The notes beneath the pieces were generated by a model. That model worked only from the letters and a program-made list of their open reading frames with translations, had not been told where the DNA came from and did no database searches. Below are positions 15,126 to 23,670 of a DNA stretch of 23,941 nt, one piece after another. The stretch is from Clostridia bacterium (GTDB lineage Bacteria > Bacillota > Clostridia > UMGS1883). The stretch's first letter is position 1. Every line of letters starts with the position of its first letter. The translations under genes were made by a program, and so were the position numbers. The stretch is from the NCBI GenBank assembly GCA_017468215.1, contig JAFUJG010000182.1, positions 1 to 23,941 on the forward strand, written 5' to 3'.

Positions 15126-17252
15126 ATGAAAAAACTTTTATCACTTTGTCTGGTGCTTATCATGATGCTTTCATTAGCTCCCATGGTACAGGCATCTGAC
15201 AACATCCCTGTTTTCCTTAACGGAGAGCAAATCGAAAAAACAGGTATTATTATTAATGACCGCACATACCTTCCGGTGCGTGCCCTTTGCGAAGCATTAG
15301 GCTACGAGGTTGACTGGGTTAATGAAACACGCAGTGTAGTTATTGGCGCAGCACCCGAAGCAACCGAAAAGACAGATGCGGTAAACATCTACCTCGACGG
15401 CAAGAAAATGGAAAATGCCGAGGCTATTATCGTTAATGATTTCACATATCTTCCCGTACGTGCTCTTTGCGAAGCATTAGGCAAGGATGTTGAGTGGAAT
15501 AACGAAAAGCGTGAGGTTTACGTAACAGACAAGGTAGAAGATGTCTTCAACGGCAAGTACTTCCGCCTTAAGCACAAGGCTACAGGCAGATATCTGTGTG
15601 TAGAGCACGCTAATACAGCAGACGGTGCAAAGGTTGTTGTAGCAAACCGTGACGATTCCAACTCCAACCAGGTATGGGGCTTTACAGCTATGGACGACGG
15701 CTTCTATAAGATATTCAACCAGAACTCAAAAAAGAGCATCGATATTTCAGCATTCTCAACAGTAGCAGGTGTTGAAATCACACAGTACACAGCAAACGGC
15801 GGTACAAACCAGCAGGTTAAGCCTGTTAAGAACGAGGATGGCACATATACAATGGTTATCCGTCACTCCAACCTTGCAATTACCGCAACAGACCGTTTTA
15901 CAACTCAGGAAGAAATAACAAACGACGACACACAGAAGTTTGAGCTTGAATACGTAGGTCAGACCCCTATGGGCAACCTTAAGGAAAGTGCCGGTTACCT
16001 TGCACTTGATAGCGTTACAAAGGAAAGATTTGATTCCTTCGTATATACAACACTTCCTTTCGGTGCAAGAGTACAGAATGCAGTTGAAGACAAGCTTATC
16101 ATGTCTGACTACTACAACATCTCCAAAGAAGAACAGGTGAAGGTTCTTAAGGATTGCCTTACTATAACAGTATACGGCCAGGTTGACTTTGGTGAAATCC
16201 TCCCCGATACTGAAAAGGCTAAGTACGAAATTACAGAAAAGAAATATGTTGAATCCTATGACGTATGGCGTGGCACAATGCTTCCCGTATGGATGTATTA
16301 CGTAAAAATGGCAGGCGATGTAGAAGGACAGGTTCACGAATGGACAATGATTTCTACTGTAGAGGATTCCTCCATTGTTACAGATGCAATCAATGCACTT
16401 AGCCGCTTCCCCTATGCAATCCGTCATCATATCCGTCGTCTCATTTACCGCCAGGATTCTGCTAATAGCTACAATGGCGGCGGCGATACAATCTGGATTC
16501 GTCTTACATGGGTACCCAACGAAAAGCAGATTGCACACACTCTCGCTCATGAATTAGGCCATGTTCTTGACTCCAACCTCACAAGTGAATCTGCTCTTTG
16601 GGACCGTGCAAGAGAAGCAGATATGGTTCCCATGTCCTCTTACGGCAACTCTAACCGTGCAGAAGACCTTGCAGAATTTTCTCGTATGTTCAACCTTTTA
16701 AGAACAGATGATGCTGCTCTTAAGGAGCTTGAAAAAGTTTATCCCAACCGTTTTGCAGCATATGCAGCACTCCTGTTTGTAAGCGACCCTGTTTACTACT
16801 CTCACTATAAGGAATACTACGAAAAAACAATGCGCTTTGACGATGATGACAAAGCACCCTTCTACTGCCAGATTTCAATTCCCGGCACCAACCTGGTTCT
16901 TACACAATCATCAGAAGCAAAGGGTAGTGTCTTAACATTTGAAGAAAACACAAACTCCGACAACCAGATTTGGCGTATCCGTACATGGGGCGGCAAAAAT
17001 GCTATGTTTAACAAGGCAACAGGTCTTTGCGTCAATGTTCCGGGCAACAGCATGGACCCCGGAAAAAACCTCATCGTTTGGAATGGCGGCAAGGGAAATA
17101 ACGAGCTTATGTCAATGACATCTACAAACAATGGCGCTATATTTACATTTGCTCACTCCAACCTCTACTTAGGTGCTGAAAAAGCAGAAGCCGGCGCAAA
17201 GGCAATTCAGACAGATGTAAAATACGAAGTTACAGTTACAGAAGTAAAGTAA
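15126..17252 (+). CDS. Secreted modular metalloprotease, anthrax lethal factor/PPEP-like, with lectin domains
   Basis: A 708-residue exported protein. The order is signal peptide (1-23, cut after VQA); two copper-amine-oxidase-N-type repeats (about 26-75 and 85-135, each with YLPVRALCEALG); a ricin-type beta-trefoil (about 140-280, NQVWGF); a metalloprotease domain (about 290-565); and a second ricin-like domain (about 575-700, NQIWRI). The catalytic motif HELGH spans H475-H479 with E476. Y506 and E513 lie in SYGNSNRAEDLAEFSRMF, which aligns with SYGRTNEAEFFAEAF of anthrax lethal factor (Y728, E735), keeping the Y-x6-E spacing. This supports an M34-like peptidase in which E513 is the third zinc ligand. 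Cleavage target unknown; the lectin and amine-oxidase-N modules suggest binding to glycans or the cell wall. GGAGG precedes ATG 15126. Monocistronic. Confidence 0.88.
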   Translation: MKKLLSLCLVLIMMLSLAPMVQASDNIPVFLNGEQIEKTGIIINDRTYLPVRALCEALGYEVDWVNETRSVVIGAAPEATEKTDAVNIYLDGKKMENAEAIIVNDFTYLPVRALCEALGKDVEWNNEKREVYVTDKVEDVFNGKYFRLKHKATGRYLCVEHANTADGAKVVVANRDDSNSNQVWGFTAMDDGFYKIFNQNSKKSIDISAFSTVAGVEITQYTANGGTNQQVKPVKNEDGTYTMVIRHSNLAITATDRFTTQEEITNDDTQKFELEYVGQTPMGNLKESAGYLALDSVTKERFDSFVYTTLPFGARVQNAVEDKLIMSDYYNISKEEQVKVLKDCLTITVYGQVDFGEILPDTEKAKYEITEKKYVESYDVWRGTMLPVWMYYVKMAGDVEGQVHEWTMISTVEDSSIVTDAINALSRFPYAIRHHIRRLIYRQDSANSYNGGGDTIWIRLTWVPNEKQIAHTLAHELGHVLDSNLTSESALWDRAREADMVPMSSYGNSNRAEDLAEFSRMFNLLRTDDAALKELEKVYPNRFAAYAALLFVSDPVYYSHYKEYYEKTMRFDDDDKAPFYCQISIPGTNLVLTQSSEAKGSVLTFEENTNSDNQIWRIRTWGGKNAMFNKATGLCVNVPGNSMDPGKNLIVWNGGKGNNELMSMTSTNNGAIFTFAHSNLYLGAEKAEAGAKAIQTDVKYEVTVTEVK
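15240..15482 (+). repeat. Tandem domain duplication inside the protease gene
   Basis: Two segments 180 nt apart (about 15240-15302 and 15420-15482) share CTTTGCGAAGCATTAGGC exactly (15285-15302 and 15465-15482), and the codons before it are mostly the same (TATTAT-GTTAATGA, ACATA-CTTCC). They encode the two copper-amine-oxidase-N-type repeats and indicate a fairly recent or gene-converted duplication. Confidence 0.85.
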
Positions 17253-17265
17253 TTAATAATAACAC

Positions 17266-17297
17266 AAAAACAGGACGGTTAAACCGTCCTGTTTTTT
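17266..17297. terminator. Bidirectional terminator between protease and MATE genes
   Basis: Arms AAAAACAGGACGGTT and AACCGTCCTGTTTTT around a single central A (real loop GTTAAAC), flanked by T-runs in both directions, between two convergent genes. Confidence 0.92.
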
Positions 17298-17317
17298 ATT
17301 GACTTGTATCAAAAAAT

Positions 17318-18697
17318 TTATTTTACAATATTGCTGAGCCAAACACCTTTTTTAATAAGTACCGCACCTATAACACACTTAATGAGTTCTGCCGACTGCA
17401 CTATAAAATAAATAGTAATAATATCAAGGTTTGTAAAACTTGCAAGGCAGTATGCCAAAGGCACACTTACCGCCCAGGAAAAGCCGCAGTCGAAGAAAAA
17501 GGTTATAACGGTTTTACCACCGCTTCTCAGTGTAAAATAGGTGGCATGGAGCATACCGTGAGCAGGCATCCATATTGCCGAAATGATAATAAATGCAGTT
17601 GCAAGAGAGCGAACGTTTTCCGTAGTGTTGTACATAAGCGGAAAAAGCGGAGCAAAAATTGCCATGACGCCACCTACAACCACACACAGCAAAGCCGAGA
17701 ATGTTATCAGCTTCGGTGCAGCATCCTTTGCTTTTTCCAGTTCATTTGCACCAAGCATCTGACCTATGACAACGCTCACGCCGCTGCCAAAGGCAATAAA
17801 GAGAACGTTAAACAAATTTACCACAGTGCTGGAAATATTCTGTCCTGCTACAACATCAATACCACGCACCGAGTAGCATGCCGCCAATGCGGCAATACCC
17901 AATGACCACAGGCATTCGTTTGCAGTAAGAGGAATAAGCCCCTTTACCGATATCTTTTTTACAAGCTCGCCCGGTACAAACAGACTTCGGTAAAGGCTCT
18001 TGGGATAAATAAGCTTGTTTCGGTTCCAATGTGTCCATACTATAACCATGGCAGCCTGGACAAACCTGGATATAACAGTAGCTATAGCCGCACCCTGTAC
18101 TCCCAAAGTTGGGAAAGGACCTATACCAAAAATAAGCAAGGCATTAAGAATTGTATTTGTTACAACTGCCACAACACCTGCATACATAGGCACAGTTGCA
18201 ATACCACCTTCACGGAGTGTGCCGGAATACACATTTTCCAATGCAAAGGGCACAAGACCTATAAGCATAATTTCAAGATAGCTTATGGCACTATCGTAAG
18301 TTATTTTTACATCCAAACCTGCAGTTTCGCCTTTAAGGTACATATTTATCAATGGGTCTGCCCCAAATACCAGTACAGTTATGCCCACAAGGCATATGAA
18401 AAACACCGTAATAAGCTTAAAGCGCATTGTATGCCTTACACCGTCACGGTCTCCCTTGCCGAAAAACTGTGCCGAAAATATACCCGAACCGGATACCGCA
18501 CCGAAAACTGCCAGATTAAATACAAACAATATCTGATTTACAACCGCAACACCTGTCATCTGCTCGGTACCTATCTGACCTACCATGATATTGTCTATCA
18601 GTGCTACAAAATTAGTTATAAGGTTTTGTATCATTATGGGCACCGCAATCATCAGTGTCCTTTTATAAAAGCTCCACGAGCCAATCAGCTTACCCAT
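17318..18697 (-). CDS. MATE-family multidrug efflux transporter
   Basis: A 459-residue inner-membrane antiporter expelling cationic drugs or metabolites by sodium or proton gradient. The two six-helix halves are visible: MIAVPIMIQNLITNFVALIDNIMVGQIG begins the first (about 16-43), with EQMTGVAVVNQI following, and ISSTVVNLFNVLFIAFGSGVSVVIGQMLG marks the second (about 285-313). The length is normal. The ribosome-binding site AAAGGAG overlaps the stop of the preceding binding-protein gene (11 nt gap), so the two are translated in sequence. It is the last gene of the rny-ymdB-pgeF-SBP-MATE series and ends at a strong terminator. Substrate unknown. Confidence 0.96.
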   Translation of the reverse strand: MGKLIGSWSFYKRTLMIAVPIMIQNLITNFVALIDNIMVGQIGTEQMTGVAVVNQILFVFNLAVFGAVSGSGIFSAQFFGKGDRDGVRHTMRFKLITVFFICLVGITVLVFGADPLINMYLKGETAGLDVKITYDSAISYLEIMLIGLVPFALENVYSGTLREGGIATVPMYAGVVAVVTNTILNALLIFGIGPFPTLGVQGAAIATVISRFVQAAMVIVWTHWNRNKLIYPKSLYRSLFVPGELVKKISVKGLIPLTANECLWSLGIAALAACYSVRGIDVVAGQNISSTVVNLFNVLFIAFGSGVSVVIGQMLGANELEKAKDAAPKLITFSALLCVVVGGVMAIFAPLFPLMYNTTENVRSLATAFIIISAIWMPAHGMLHATYFTLRSGGKTVITFFFDCGFSWAVSVPLAYCLASFTNLDIITIYFIVQSAELIKCVIGAVLIKKGVWLSNIVK

Positions 18698-18708
18698 AAA
18701 AAACTCCT

Positions 18709-20277
18709 TTATTCTGCTTCGTCACTTTCAATGCCGGTAAGTGTCCACTTTGCAATATTTGCATAGGGCGAGTAAGGATACGGTGAAACTTCACCCTGCA
18801 CATAAGGCGAGGTTAAAACGTAAGTTGTTCTGAACACAAGCCCTGCAACAGGCTGATACGCAATATAATGTGACTGAAGCTTTGAAAAAGCTATGGTTGC
18901 CTTGTCATAGCTTGCATTTGAGGCAAATTCCGAAAGTGCGAAATCCATTTCACTACTGCTGTAGAAAGAATAATTAATCCGCCCATTTGAGGAAAGAATA
19001 TCCTTCATGTTATATGGGTCATCATAATATACTGCACCTAAAAAAGCATCAAACTCGCCGTTTTCTATCCGTTCGTAATACACCTGCTGGTCAACGACCT
19101 CTACTCTCACCTCAAAGCCTGCCTCTGTCAGGTGCTTTTTTATCTCCTCTGCTGCCTGTGCTCTCAAAGTGTCGGTATTTGTTGCAAGAAGCGTAAAAGA
19201 CAGATTGCTTATGCCTTCTGCTGTTGTTTTTTCCAGTTTAGTGTCATAATTTGCATCACGCCAGCCTGCTGAGAAAATAACCTCCTTTGCATAGTCAAGG
19301 TTATAATCTGTTGTTTCAAAGCTGGGGGTAAATGCACTGCTTGAAGGCATTATGGGAAAACCCGAGGGTATTGCATCGGAGTAAATTTCTGCTATTTTTT
19401 TGCGGTCAATGGCATTTGATGCCGCAATTCTTAAAAGAGGGTCAGAGAATATTCCCTGCTTGGCATTAAAGCCTACAAACTCAAAAAGTCCGTCGGGGCA
19501 TATGTGCTTTGTATGGCTTTCCTTTATAGCAAAGTTTTCCGTGTCCAGCATTTCCTTTGTAACTGCATGGATTTTTCCCGAGGAAAAAGCCTCCTGTGCC
19601 ATTTCACCGGTACGCATATACAAAAATTTAACGCCGTCACAGCCCACTTCGCCTAAATGCCATGCACCGTTTTTCACAAGGCTTAAGCTTTTGCCGTCGG
19701 TTTCTTTCAGCATAAACGGACCTGTTCCTATCATATCGACGGATGCATCGGTATTTGTCCTTACTATAGGAAAATACAGCGAATATACAAGCAACGCATT
19801 ACTTTCACTAAGGAAAAATGCAATCTCATAGTTACTAAGCTTTTCCACTCTTTCAACGCTCTCTAAGTTGGCGTAGTAAGAGCTCTGAGGGTTTTCCTTT
19901 ATCCTGTTTACGGTATAAACAACATCATCTGCAGTAAAGGATTGTCCGTTATGCCACAAAACTCCTTCTTTAACCCTTAAGGTCATAACGGTTGCATTTT
20001 CGTTGAAGGCATAGCTCTGTGCCAGCACAGGACTGAGCCCGAACAGCTCATCGATATTAAAAAGAGGCTCATAAACAATGAGCAAAGCATCCCTTACACT
20101 TTGACGTGTTGTCAGATGAGGGTCAAGGGTGTCAGGCTCACGCATCTGAAGATTTATTATGTTTTTCTCCCATATTTCCTCATAAACCTCTGTAGGCTCC
20201 TCGGTAACTGCACTTTCGCAGGCACACAGCGAGAAAAGTAAAATTGTAATAAGTATTAACGAAATCAATTTTTTCAT
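18709..20277 (-). CDS. Family 5 extracellular solute-binding lipoprotein (oligopeptide/nickel type)
   Basis: A 522-residue lipoprotein with an N-terminal signal ending in the lipobox LCAC (C20). The family 5 signature is clear: REPDTLDPHLTTRQ (about 51-64), VYEPLFN, and LWHNGQSFTADDVVYTVNRI (about 111-130). GTGPFML and AASNAIDRKKIAEI follow. It would bind peptides or related ligands outside the membrane and pass them to an ABC importer. No permease or ATPase gene is adjacent, so it is an orphan that must share a transporter or act as a sensor or binding factor. Its ribosome-binding site is weak (GTGAG). It lies 18 nt after pgeF and 11 nt before the MATE gene. Confidence 0.94.
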   Translation of the reverse strand: MKKLISLILITILLFSLCACESAVTEEPTEVYEEIWEKNIINLQMREPDTLDPHLTTRQSVRDALLIVYEPLFNIDELFGLSPVLAQSYAFNENATVMTLRVKEGVLWHNGQSFTADDVVYTVNRIKENPQSSYYANLESVERVEKLSNYEIAFFLSESNALLVYSLYFPIVRTNTDASVDMIGTGPFMLKETDGKSLSLVKNGAWHLGEVGCDGVKFLYMRTGEMAQEAFSSGKIHAVTKEMLDTENFAIKESHTKHICPDGLFEFVGFNAKQGIFSDPLLRIAASNAIDRKKIAEIYSDAIPSGFPIMPSSSAFTPSFETTDYNLDYAKEVIFSAGWRDANYDTKLEKTTAEGISNLSFTLLATNTDTLRAQAAEEIKKHLTEAGFEVRVEVVDQQVYYERIENGEFDAFLGAVYYDDPYNMKDILSSNGRINYSFYSSSEMDFALSEFASNASYDKATIAFSKLQSHYIAYQPVAGLVFRTTYVLTSPYVQGEVSPYPYSPYANIAKWTLTGIESDEAE

Positions 20278-20295
20278 AACAACTCACACAGCCTT

Positions 20296-21075
20296 TTAAA
20301 TCATTTGTATAAAACCGCCCAGAAGACCGCTTCTGCCCTTTTGTGCACGGTGTGAAAAAAACATATCATTCCTGCAGGAGGTACATATGCAGCAGTTTTC
20401 AATATTCTCCCTCAAAACACCTTTTTCCATAAGCTGAGATGCTGTAATACTTTTTAAATCAAGCATATATTTTCCGTTGTCTTTTTTTATCACAAGGCTT
20501 TCATATTCGCCTGCAAACTGCTCGCCCACATCCTCCGACACTTCGTAGCAGCATATGCCTATGGCAGGACCTATAAAAGCACATATATCTTCAACTTTTG
20601 CACCATGCTCAATCATAACATCTACAGCGTTTGCAATTATGTTATCCTTGGTTCCTCTCCAGCCTCCGTGAACCGCACCTATCATGCCACGCTTTTTATC
20701 ATAGAGAAGGGTAGGCACACAGTCTGCACTGTAGCATAAAAGGGGCACGTTTTTCATGTCGGTCACAATACCGTCAACACCCTCGCCCCATTCACGGCAA
20801 AAGCCCTTGCCTATATCCTCCGGGGTAAGAAAGTGCACCTTAGCTGTATGCAGTTGATAGGTAAGGGTCAGCTTTTCCTTATCAAGCATAAGTGCATCTG
20901 CACATTTTTCAATGTTTTTTATTGCATTAAAGGGATTGTCGCCTCGTCTTAATCCCATATTAAGGGATGAAAAATCCCCTTGGCTAACGCCTCCGTGTCT
21001 GAGTGTAAACCCATGTATGGCATCGATTTTATCACTTGTAAGAAACTCTAATCCGTTCCTTTTTACGATTTCCAA
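20296..21075 (-). CDS. pgeF: Multicopper-polyphenol-oxidase-fold protein, peptidoglycan editing factor PgeF (YlmD/YfiH)
   Basis: A 259-residue cytoplasmic protein of the DUF152/laccase-domain family. Members act on purine nucleosides (adenosine phosphorylase/deaminase activity) and in E. coli prevent misincorporation of serine into peptidoglycan. The zinc site is intact: H75 in YQLHTAKV, C119 in CYSADCVPTLL and H136 in VHGGWRGT. AFIGPAIGICCYEV, CTSCRNDMFFSHR and GRSGLLGGFI complete the family pattern. The best start is a TTG at 21075, within the end of ymdB (13-nt overlap), since the next in-frame Met is residue 40 and would remove conserved sequence. Overlap implies translational coupling to ymdB. 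Confidence 0.94.
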   Translation of the reverse strand: MEIVKRNGLEFLTSDKIDAIHGFTLRHGGVSQGDFSSLNMGLRRGDNPFNAIKNIEKCADALMLDKEKLTLTYQLHTAKVHFLTPEDIGKGFCREWGEGVDGIVTDMKNVPLLCYSADCVPTLLYDKKRGMIGAVHGGWRGTKDNIIANAVDVMIEHGAKVEDICAFIGPAIGICCYEVSEDVGEQFAGEYESLVIKKDNGKYMLDLKSITASQLMEKGVLRENIENCCICTSCRNDMFFSHRAQKGRSGLLGGFIQMI

Positions 21076-21848
21076 ATCCTTTTCACCTCAAGCGCTTTTC
21101 CTGTTTTTTCATCAACATTTATAACAACTGCACAAAAACGGCCCTTTCCTTCTGCAGACTTGAATTTGTGCTTTTCCTCAGGAGTTACAAACCTGCCCAC
21201 GGCAGTGTCAACATCCATACCCAGAACCGAGTTAACCGCACCTGTCATACCTACATCGGTAATATATGCAGTTCCCTTGGGTAATATTTTTTCATCTGCA
21301 GTCTGTATATGTGTATGCGTTCCCAAAACTGCCGATACCCTTCCGTCCAGATAAAATCCCATGGCTTCCTTTTCGCTTGTTGCCTCTGCGTGAAAATCAA
21401 CCAGGATAATATCGGTGGATTTTTTGGCTTTTTCTATAAGATTGTCAACACACTTAAAGGGGTCGTCAGCCGGGTCCATATATACCCTGCCCATAATATT
21501 TATAATTGCAACCTTACACCCCTGTGGGCATCTGATAATTTCCATGCCTTCGCCGGGCAAATCCTCGGGCAGCATATTTGCAGGGCGGACAAGTGCCTCT
21601 TTCCTGTCCAGGAGGATTTTTGCATCGTTTGCTTTTGAAAAAGCATGGTTACCTAAAGTAAAAAAGTCAACTCCGGCACGTGTCATTTCCTCATATGTGT
21701 TCACCGTTATACCTAATCCGCCTGCAGAATTTTCTCCGTTGGCAACGGTAAGGTCGATGTTGTATTCGTATTTAATATCTTCAAGGTATTCAAAAAGCGT
21801 TTCTCTGCCGCACTTGCCGCAGATGTCGCCAATAAAAAGTATGTTCAT
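21063..21848 (-). CDS. ymdB: YmdB-family metallophosphoesterase (2',3'-cyclic nucleotide phosphodiesterase)
   Basis: A 261-residue cytoplasmic phosphodiesterase; in B. subtilis YmdB hydrolyses 2',3'-cyclic nucleotides, affects biofilm versus motility decisions and is encoded next to RNase Y, as here. The metal ligands correspond to D8 (GDICGKCG), E39 and N40 (ANGENSAGG), N67 (GNHAF), H153 (VDFHAEATSE), H178 and H180 (GTHTHIQTADE). The third block reads TLGNHAFSK where most relatives have GNHTWD. AAGGACTGAGAGA precedes ATG 21848. A terminator hairpin separates it from rny, with no promoter seen in the remaining 20 nt, so expression probably depends on read-through from rny or an internal promoter. 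Confidence 0.95.
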   Translation of the reverse strand: MNILFIGDICGKCGRETLFEYLEDIKYEYNIDLTVANGENSAGGLGITVNTYEEMTRAGVDFFTLGNHAFSKANDAKILLDRKEALVRPANMLPEDLPGEGMEIIRCPQGCKVAIINIMGRVYMDPADDPFKCVDNLIEKAKKSTDIILVDFHAEATSEKEAMGFYLDGRVSAVLGTHTHIQTADEKILPKGTAYITDVGMTGAVNSVLGMDVDTAVGRFVTPEEKHKFKSAEGKGRFCAVVINVDEKTGKALEVKRIWKS

Positions 21849-21869
21849 TCTCTCAGTCCTTAACTTTTA

Positions 21870-21900
21870 AAAAAGTCGGGATATAAAATCCCGACTTTTT
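21870..21900 (-). terminator. Intrinsic terminator between rny and ymdB
   Basis: Arms AAAAAGTCGGGAT and ATCCCGACTTTTT around a 5-nt loop, 12 nt past the rny stop, followed by an extra T on the minus strand. It likely lowers rather than abolishes transcription into ymdB. Confidence 0.85.
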
Positions 21901-21911
21901 ACATGCGTTTG

Positions 21912-23462
21912 TTATTTTGCGAATGCGACAGTGCGTGTCTCTCTGATTATGTTTACCTTAATCTGACCGGGATATTCCATGTCGCTTTCAATTTTCTTAA
22001 CGATTTCACGTGCGATAAAGTCCATATCGCCGTCACCGATTCTGTCGGGCTTAACCATAATACGTACCTCACGGCCCGCCTGGATGGCAAAGCTCTTTTC
22101 AACTCCGTCAAAGCTTGTTGCAATTTCTTCAAGCTTCTGAAGTCTCTTGATATAGGTTTCGATGTTTTCTCGTCTTGCACCGGGACGAGCTGCACTGATT
22201 GCGTCGGCTGCCTGAACAAGGCAGGCAACAACTGTGTTAGCTTCCACATCACCGTGGTGAGCTTCGATAGCATGAATAACGCTTGCGCCTTCCTTATACT
22301 TTCTTGCAAGGTCAACGCCGATTGTAACGTGGCTGCCTTCGATTTCGTGGTCAACTGCCTTACCGATATCGTGAAGCAAGCCTGCACGCTTAGCAATTGT
22401 AACGTCAACACCCAATTCGCCTGCCATGATGCCTGCAACATGGCTAACCTCGATAGAGTGCTTCAATACGTTCTGACCGTAACTTGTCCTGTAACGGAGA
22501 CGACCCAGCAGCTTGATAAGTTCGGGATGTAATCCGTGAACACCTGTATCAAATGTTGCCTGTTCGCCTTCCTGCTTGATTGTAGCGTCAACCTCTTTCT
22601 GAGCACGCTCAACCATTTCCTCGATTCTCGCCGGATGAATTCTGCCGTCCATAATGAGCTTTTCAAGCGCAAGACGAGCAACCTCACGGCGGATGGGGTC
22701 AAAGGACGATATGATAACTGCTTCGGGTGTATCGTCAATAATGAGTTCAACACCTGTGAGAGATTCAATCGTTCTGATGTTTCTGCCTTCACGGCCGAGA
22801 ATTCTGCCCTTCATTTCATCGTTGGGCAAGCTTACAACAGAAACCGTTGTTTCTGCAACGTGGTCAGCAGCACATTTCTGGATTGCAAGACCGATAATGT
22901 TCTTTGCCTTCTTTTCGGCTTCATCCTTAGCCTGAGATTCAATTTCACGAATCATCATTGCCGCTTCGTGTCTTACTTCGCTTTCTACGTTCTTAAGTAA
23001 GAACTGCTTTGCGTCCTCAACAGATAATCCCGAAATTCTTTCCAGTTCTTCGAGCTGCTTTGCACGCACCTTTTCGAGGGCTTCCTTTTCATTGTCAAGC
23101 TCTTTCATTTTTTCGTTGAGCTTTTCATCCTTCTTTTCAAGAGCCTCGGTCTTCTTGTCAAGATTTTCTTCTTTTTGCTGAATTCTTCTTTCCTGTCTTG
23201 TTATTTCGTTTCTGCGTTCTTTAATCTCTTTATCCGCTTCAACTCTGGCTTTATGTATTTCATCTTTAGCCTCAAGCAGGGCTTCCTTTTTCTTGTTCTG
23301 AGCAGCCTTGTGTGCATCGTCAACAATGCGTTTTGCTTCTTCTTCAGCGCTTCCGATTGCCGCTTCGGCAACCTTTTTGCGGTGATAGTTACCTGCGAAA
23401 AAGCCAATTGCAATACCCACGATAAGTGCTACAGCAGCCGCTATTACTATCCAAAGGGTCAC
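21912..23462 (-). CDS. rny: Ribonuclease Y
   Basis: A 516-residue membrane-bound endoribonuclease that begins mRNA decay in Bacillota. It has one N-terminal membrane helix (about 3-24, [22 protein letters not shown]), a long charged coiled coil (about 30-185), a KH domain (about 205-270, with GREGRNIR at 223-230) and an HD phosphohydrolase domain with [10 protein letters not shown] and [12 protein letters not shown] (catalytic H364-D365). The length is typical. The start is GTG 23462, preceded by GGAGG 9 nt upstream; the protein begins [10 protein letters not shown] as in relatives. It is followed by a terminator and then ymdB, its usual neighbour. Confidence 0.97.
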   Translation of the reverse strand: MTLWIVIAAAVALIVGIAIGFFAGNYHRKKVAEAAIGSAEEEAKRIVDDAHKAAQNKKKEALLEAKDEIHKARVEADKEIKERRNEITRQERRIQQKEENLDKKTEALEKKDEKLNEKMKELDNEKEALEKVRAKQLEELERISGLSVEDAKQFLLKNVESEVRHEAAMMIREIESQAKDEAEKKAKNIIGLAIQKCAADHVAETTVSVVSLPNDEMKGRILGREGRNIRTIESLTGVELIIDDTPEAVIISSFDPIRREVARLALEKLIMDGRIHPARIEEMVERAQKEVDATIKQEGEQATFDTGVHGLHPELIKLLGRLRYRTSYGQNVLKHSIEVSHVAGIMAGELGVDVTIAKRAGLLHDIGKAVDHEIEGSHVTIGVDLARKYKEGASVIHAIEAHHGDVEANTVVACLVQAADAISAARPGARRENIETYIKRLQKLEEIATSFDGVEKSFAIQAGREVRIMVKPDRIGDGDMDFIAREIVKKIESDMEYPGQIKVNIIRETRTVAFAK

Positions 23463-23522
23463 TTATTCATTCCTCCAATCTATATTAATATTGAATGTTG
23501 AATGTTCCAAAAAGCGTACCCC

Positions 23523-23550
23523 TGTGCCCCCATTCAGCTCAACGGGCACA
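23523..23550 (-). promoter_or_regulatory. Hairpin in the rny 5' leader
   Basis: TGTGCCC and GGGCACA form a 7-bp stem (14-nt loop) about 60 nt before the rny start. A second pairing upstream joins TTGTAATGGGGAG to CTCCCTTGCAA (23563-23602). The leader is roughly 160 nt, long for a housekeeping gene, so mRNA-level control is possible. Confidence 0.55.
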
Positions 23551-23630
23551 ACGGTTTGCTTTTCCATTGCAAGGGAGCGAAAAAGACCATACTCCCCATT
23601 ACAACATAAACACACAATAATACACTCAAT

Positions 23631-23659
23631 ATTATATAGCATTTTGTGAAACTTGTCAA
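23631..23659 (-). promoter_or_regulatory. Consensus promoter of the rny operon
   Basis: TTGACA (23659-23654) and TATAAT (23636-23631) on the minus strand with a 17-bp spacer, a perfect sigma-A promoter. It sits 12 nt beyond the end of rqcH and about 160 nt before the rny start. Confidence 0.93.
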
Positions 23660-23670
23660 GGAACACCTTC

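Noticed and set aside
15756..16550. 264-codon open frame on the minus strand within the protease gene
   Set aside because: It is Cys-rich, lacks a ribosome-binding site, and the plus strand has a coherent signal peptide and domain order.
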